36,389 nucleotides of DNA from Oscillospiraceae bacterium (GTDB lineage Bacteria > Bacillota > Clostridia > Oscillospirales > Oscillospiraceae), in the NCBI GenBank assembly GCA_021203045.1, contig JAJQBY010000124.1, positions 1-36,389 on the forward strand. The letters run 5' to 3'. Below are positions 34,110-36,389 of this stretch, piece after piece (position 1 is the stretch's first letter; every line of letters begins with the position of its first letter). The notes under the pieces were generated by a model that had not been told where the DNA came from, ran no database searches, and worked only from the letters and a program-made list of their open reading frames with translations. The translations under genes were made by a program, and so were the position numbers.

Positions 34110-34923
34110 ATGACACGAGAGCGGCAGAGCGCGGGAATACGGCTTCTGATGGTCTTTGGCGTTTTGCTGGCCCTGGCGGCGATATGCTGGCTGGTGCTGG
34201 GGGCTGTGCAGAGGGCGAAGGAAAAATCGGCGGCCGAGCGGGAGGCTGCGGCTGTTGCTGCTGCTGCCGCGGCGGAGGAAGAAGCTGTGGCAGAGACGGA
34301 AGAAGAAGCCGAGGAGGTCTATACCGGGGCCGTGTATGTGAACGACGACGGCGTGGAATTCCCGGTGGAGTACGGCACCTCCAGAAGCACGGAGATCGAC
34401 GCAGGCATTTTTTCCGACCCCTATGTGAAAAACAATGTGGACCTGGCAGCCTGGGCGGAGATGGCCTGGGAGAACCAGTGTCTATGTATGGGGCGCCTGC
34501 GGAGAGATACTGACCGAAGCGGTGTATGCGGATAAGCTGGCCATGTACCCGGAAAATGTGGGAAAATACAGCACCTTTATCCTGACACACTGGCTGGGCT
34601 ACCGGGTGGCGGACTGTGTGGGGCTGATAAAGTCTTATGGCTGGTATGATGTGGATGCCGGATACATCGGATACAACATCAACGGCATGGAGGATGTGGG
34701 CACGGAGGGAATGTACGAGGCGGCCACGGTGAAGGGGACGATCGACACCATCCCGGAGACCGTCGGTCTGATAGTATACCGCAACCCCGGCCATGTGGGG
34801 GTATACATCGGAGACGGCTACGTTATCGAGTCCATCGGCACCGAAGGGGGTGTGGTCAAAACCGAGATAGACGCCCGGGAGTGGACGGACTGGTTCCAGT
34901 GCCCGTATATCACATATTACTGA
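34110..34923 (+). CDS. membrane-anchored NlpC/P60-like protein, first paralog, frameshifted
   Basis: A signal-anchored protein of about 270 residues. An N-terminal helix (LLMVFGVLLALAAICWLVLGAV) is followed by an Ala/Glu-rich coiled stretch, then the conserved FPVEYGTSRSTEIDAGIFSDPYVKNN block (quoted by STEID and SDPYVKNN). The C-terminal domain has the papain-like NlpC/P60 pattern: Cys in ADCVGLIKSYGWYD and His in PGHVGVYIGDGYVIES. Such domains hydrolyse peptidoglycan peptides. The frame breaks at 34480, where CAGTG would need two more bases (matching the W-G of the paralog) or one fewer. It starts at ATG 34110 with GGAGGA upstream, 25 bp after lepA. A stem without a T run at 34938-34974 follows. 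Confidence 0.78.
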
Positions 34924-35029
34924 TACGACTGAAGGACAAGGCAGCATCGGAGCGGGTACGCTTGATGCTGCCTTAAAAAATTCTTAAATAAACTTTTCGC
35001 CGGGCTTAAAACACATTTTCGCCCTCTTA

Positions 35030-35038
35030 TGCTATAAT
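35030..35038 (+). promoter_or_regulatory. extended -10 promoter of the second NlpC/P60-like gene
   Basis: TGC-TATAAT with the extended -10 TG at 35030-35031 and TATAAT at 35033-35038. The -35 region is poor, as expected for an extended -10 promoter. Confidence 0.6.
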
Positions 35039-35067
35039 TTCCGGGCAGAAAACAGACAGAGGCGGTG

Positions 35068-35775
35068 ATGGATATGCCGATACGGCGGCGGGTGAGAGTA
35101 GAGCTGATATTGCTGGCGGTGCTGATCGTGTGCCTGGCCTATGTCATCCGATGGGCCCGGCAGGACGGGGGCTATGGAAGCGGATTTTATGTGACCGGTT
35201 CCGGGCGGGTCATACGGGTGGAATACGGCGATTCGGACAGCACGGAAATCGATGGGAGCATCCTTTCCGACCCCTATGTGAAGAATAATAAGGACCTGGC
35301 GGCCTGGGCTCAGATGGCCTGGGAAAATCAGTGGGGCTATGTGTGGGGGACGTTCGGAAACGTCCTGACCGAGGAGGAATATGCGTCGAAGCTGACCCAG
35401 TATCCGGACAACGTGGGACAATACAGCGATTTCATCCTGGAGCACTGGCTGGGCCGCCGGACGGCGGATTGCGTGGGGCTGATAAAATCCTACGGCTGGT
35501 ATGACCCGGATACGGGGAGCGTCGAGTACGGCGCCAACGGCATGGCGGACGTGGACACGGAGGGGATGTATGAGGCGGCCACGGTGAAGGGGACGATCGA
35601 CACCATCCCGGAGACCCCCGGCGTGATCGTCTATATGTCCGGCCATGTGGGGGTATACATCGGAGACGGCTATGTCATCGAATCCATCGGCACCGAGGGA
35701 GGCGTGGTCAGGACCAGGCTGAAGGGCCGTGGCTGGACGGACTGGTTCCGGTGCCCGTATATTGCCTATGATTAA
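35068..35775 (+). CDS. membrane-anchored NlpC/P60-like protein, second paralog
   Basis: A 235-residue protein, intact paralog of the preceding gene. It has a shorter N terminus with one transmembrane helix (LILLAVLIVCLAYVI), no Ala/Glu-rich stretch, then the shared STEIDGSILSDPYVKNN block, AWENQWGYVWGTFGN, and the C-terminal domain with Cys in TADCVGLIKSYGWYD and His in SGHVGVYIGDGYVIES. Long stretches of the last 100 residues are nearly identical between the two copies, which implies a recent duplication or gene conversion. ATG 35068 is preferred over GTG 35065 because of AGAGG spacing. Probable cell-wall hydrolase; no substrate is known. Confidence 0.82.
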   Translation: MDMPIRRRVRVELILLAVLIVCLAYVIRWARQDGGYGSGFYVTGSGRVIRVEYGDSDSTEIDGSILSDPYVKNNKDLAAWAQMAWENQWGYVWGTFGNVLTEEEYASKLTQYPDNVGQYSDFILEHWLGRRTADCVGLIKSYGWYDPDTGSVEYGANGMADVDTEGMYEAATVKGTIDTIPETPGVIVYMSGHVGVYIGDGYVIESIGTEGGVVRTRLKGRGWTDWFRCPYIAYD

Positions 35776-35791
35776 GCGGGCATAAAAGAAT

Positions 35792-35830
35792 ATCCCGCCC
35801 CGGAAAAGGGGGCGGGATGCTTGTATTTTT
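35792..35830. terminator. bidirectional terminator between convergent genes
   Basis: ATCCCGCCCC and GGGGCGGGAT form a 10-bp stem with a 7-base loop (35792-35818). T-rich sequence follows on both strands (TTGTATTTTT on plus; ATTCTTTTATG on minus). Confidence 0.75.
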
Positions 35831-35840
35831 GGGGATGCAT

Positions 35841-36386
35841 TTACAGGTACAGGCTGACGAAGATGGTGCTGTTCAGTATCTCTGTGGAGAGCCAGCTCGC
35901 GGTGATGAAGGAGGCCAGCAGGGACAGGACGTATGCATACATGTACCCGGTGATAAGCGCCTCCAGCGCCCCCAGCGCTCCGCCGAGGATGCGGTTGGTG
36001 CGGTTGAGGATGCTGCCGCCCCGCCTGCGGGAGACGGCCAGCCGGGCCAGCATACCGAACAGCAGCAGGGACACGATCAGAATGAGGATCGACAATATGA
36101 TCCGTATCGCCCCCACCAGCACCGGTTCCAGAATGGTCTGGGTGATGGCCTGGGCCAGGGTTGTCCCATCCGTGCGGAGCAGGGAGGTGATGGTGGCTAG
36201 GTCCGAATCACTGACGATCTGGCCGCCCAGCAGGCCGCTCAGATTGTCCAGCACCTGCTGCACCTCGTCCAGGGCCTCTGCGCCGCTGTTCATGGCGGCG
36301 ATAGCATCCGCCGGGATGGCGGATTCCACCGCGGCGACCACCGGAGTAAAAACAAAAAAAACAAAAAAAGAATAAAACAAACACAC
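35841..36386 (-). CDS. CvpA-like membrane protein, 5' end beyond the window
   Basis: At least 181 residues, running to the right edge. Hydrophobic segments lie near residues 2-20, 92-115 and 139-165. The C-terminal part NRILGGALGALEALITGYMYAYVLS resembles the glycine-rich last helices of CvpA-family proteins (colicin V production/solute-related membrane proteins), but the match is weak. The visible first codon is GTG within an AT-rich stretch that encodes a hydrophobic helix (FYSFFVFFVF), so the true start is probably off the window. Function unknown. Confidence 0.55.
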   Translation of the reverse strand: MCLFYSFFVFFVFTPVVAAVESAIPADAIAAMNSGAEALDEVQQVLDNLSGLLGGQIVSDSDLATITSLLRTDGTTLAQAITQTILEPVLVGAIRIILSILILIVSLLLFGMLARLAVSRRRGGSILNRTNRILGGALGALEALITGYMYAYVLSLLASFITASWLSTEILNSTIFVSLYL

Positions 36387-36389
36387 GAA

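Noticed and set aside
34938..34974. Terminator after the first NlpC/P60-like gene
   Set aside because: An 11-bp stem is present, but it is followed by As rather than Ts on the plus strand and by no T run on the minus strand, so it is at most a weak terminator.
1..36389. CRISPR array, prophage, tRNA or rRNA genes
   Set aside because: No regularly spaced repeats, phage structural or integrase genes, cloverleaf or rRNA-like sequence was found in either strand.

Overview
The window looks like a chromosomal segment of a high-GC, low-abundance-of-AT-gap Clostridia, most plausibly an Oscillospirales/Oscillospiraceae-type gut anaerobe. The case rests on the split two-subunit glycine decarboxylase (gcvPA/gcvPB) behind a tandem glycine riboswitch, dipicolinate synthase genes (endospore lineage), a class B sortase, the rpsF-ssb-rpsR order, Firmicutes-type sigma-A promoters and strong AGGAGG ribosome binding sites. 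No phage, insertion sequence, CRISPR array, rRNA or tRNA was recognised.

Layout. 1-3.1 kb: a pseudouridine-kinase-like PfkB gene (minus), then YbaK-like deacylase, a flavin split-barrel protein and a pair of half-size chromate transporters (plus). 3.1-9.0 kb: a complete peptide/nickel-type ABC importer (binding protein, two permeases, two ATPases) with sfsA at its end; a structured repeat sits between the two permease genes. 9.0-9.9 kb: an AT-richer membrane protein of unknown function. 10.0-18.8 kb (minus): glycine cleavage operon, promoter - tandem glycine riboswitch - riboswitch terminator - second copy of the structured repeat - gcvT - glyA - gcvH - gcvPA - gcvPB - lplA - lpdA. lplA and lpdA both carry premature TAG codons and lpdA also has a 23-bp tandem duplication. 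18.8-21.8 kb: YbjN-like protein, OFA-type MFS transporter, rpsF-ssb-rpsR. 21.9-25.5 kb (minus): srtB, rlmI-like methyltransferase, secreted transglutaminase-like protein. 25.6-28.3 kb: DHH phosphoesterase and a secreted beta-helix protein with an EF-hand loop. 28.35-28.62 kb: a stand-alone structured RNA of about 240 nt with its own promoter and terminator. 28.6-31.8 kb (minus): spoVFA-spoVFB, vanY-like carboxypeptidase, pta. 32.0-35.8 kb: XRE regulator translationally coupled to lepA, then two paralogous membrane-anchored NlpC/P60-like proteins. The window ends in a CvpA-like membrane protein that runs off the right edge.

Two items deserve most attention: the pair of structured repeats (5770-5947 and 18333-18492), both oriented with the transcription of the operon that carries them and supported by a compensatory base-pair change, and the pseudoknotted RNA at 28379-28618. 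A caution for any reader: at least seven genes carry single-base frameshifts, nearly all repaired by removing one base, usually from a G/C run, which looks like a sequencing or assembly signature. The lesions in lplA and lpdA are of a different kind and may be real.
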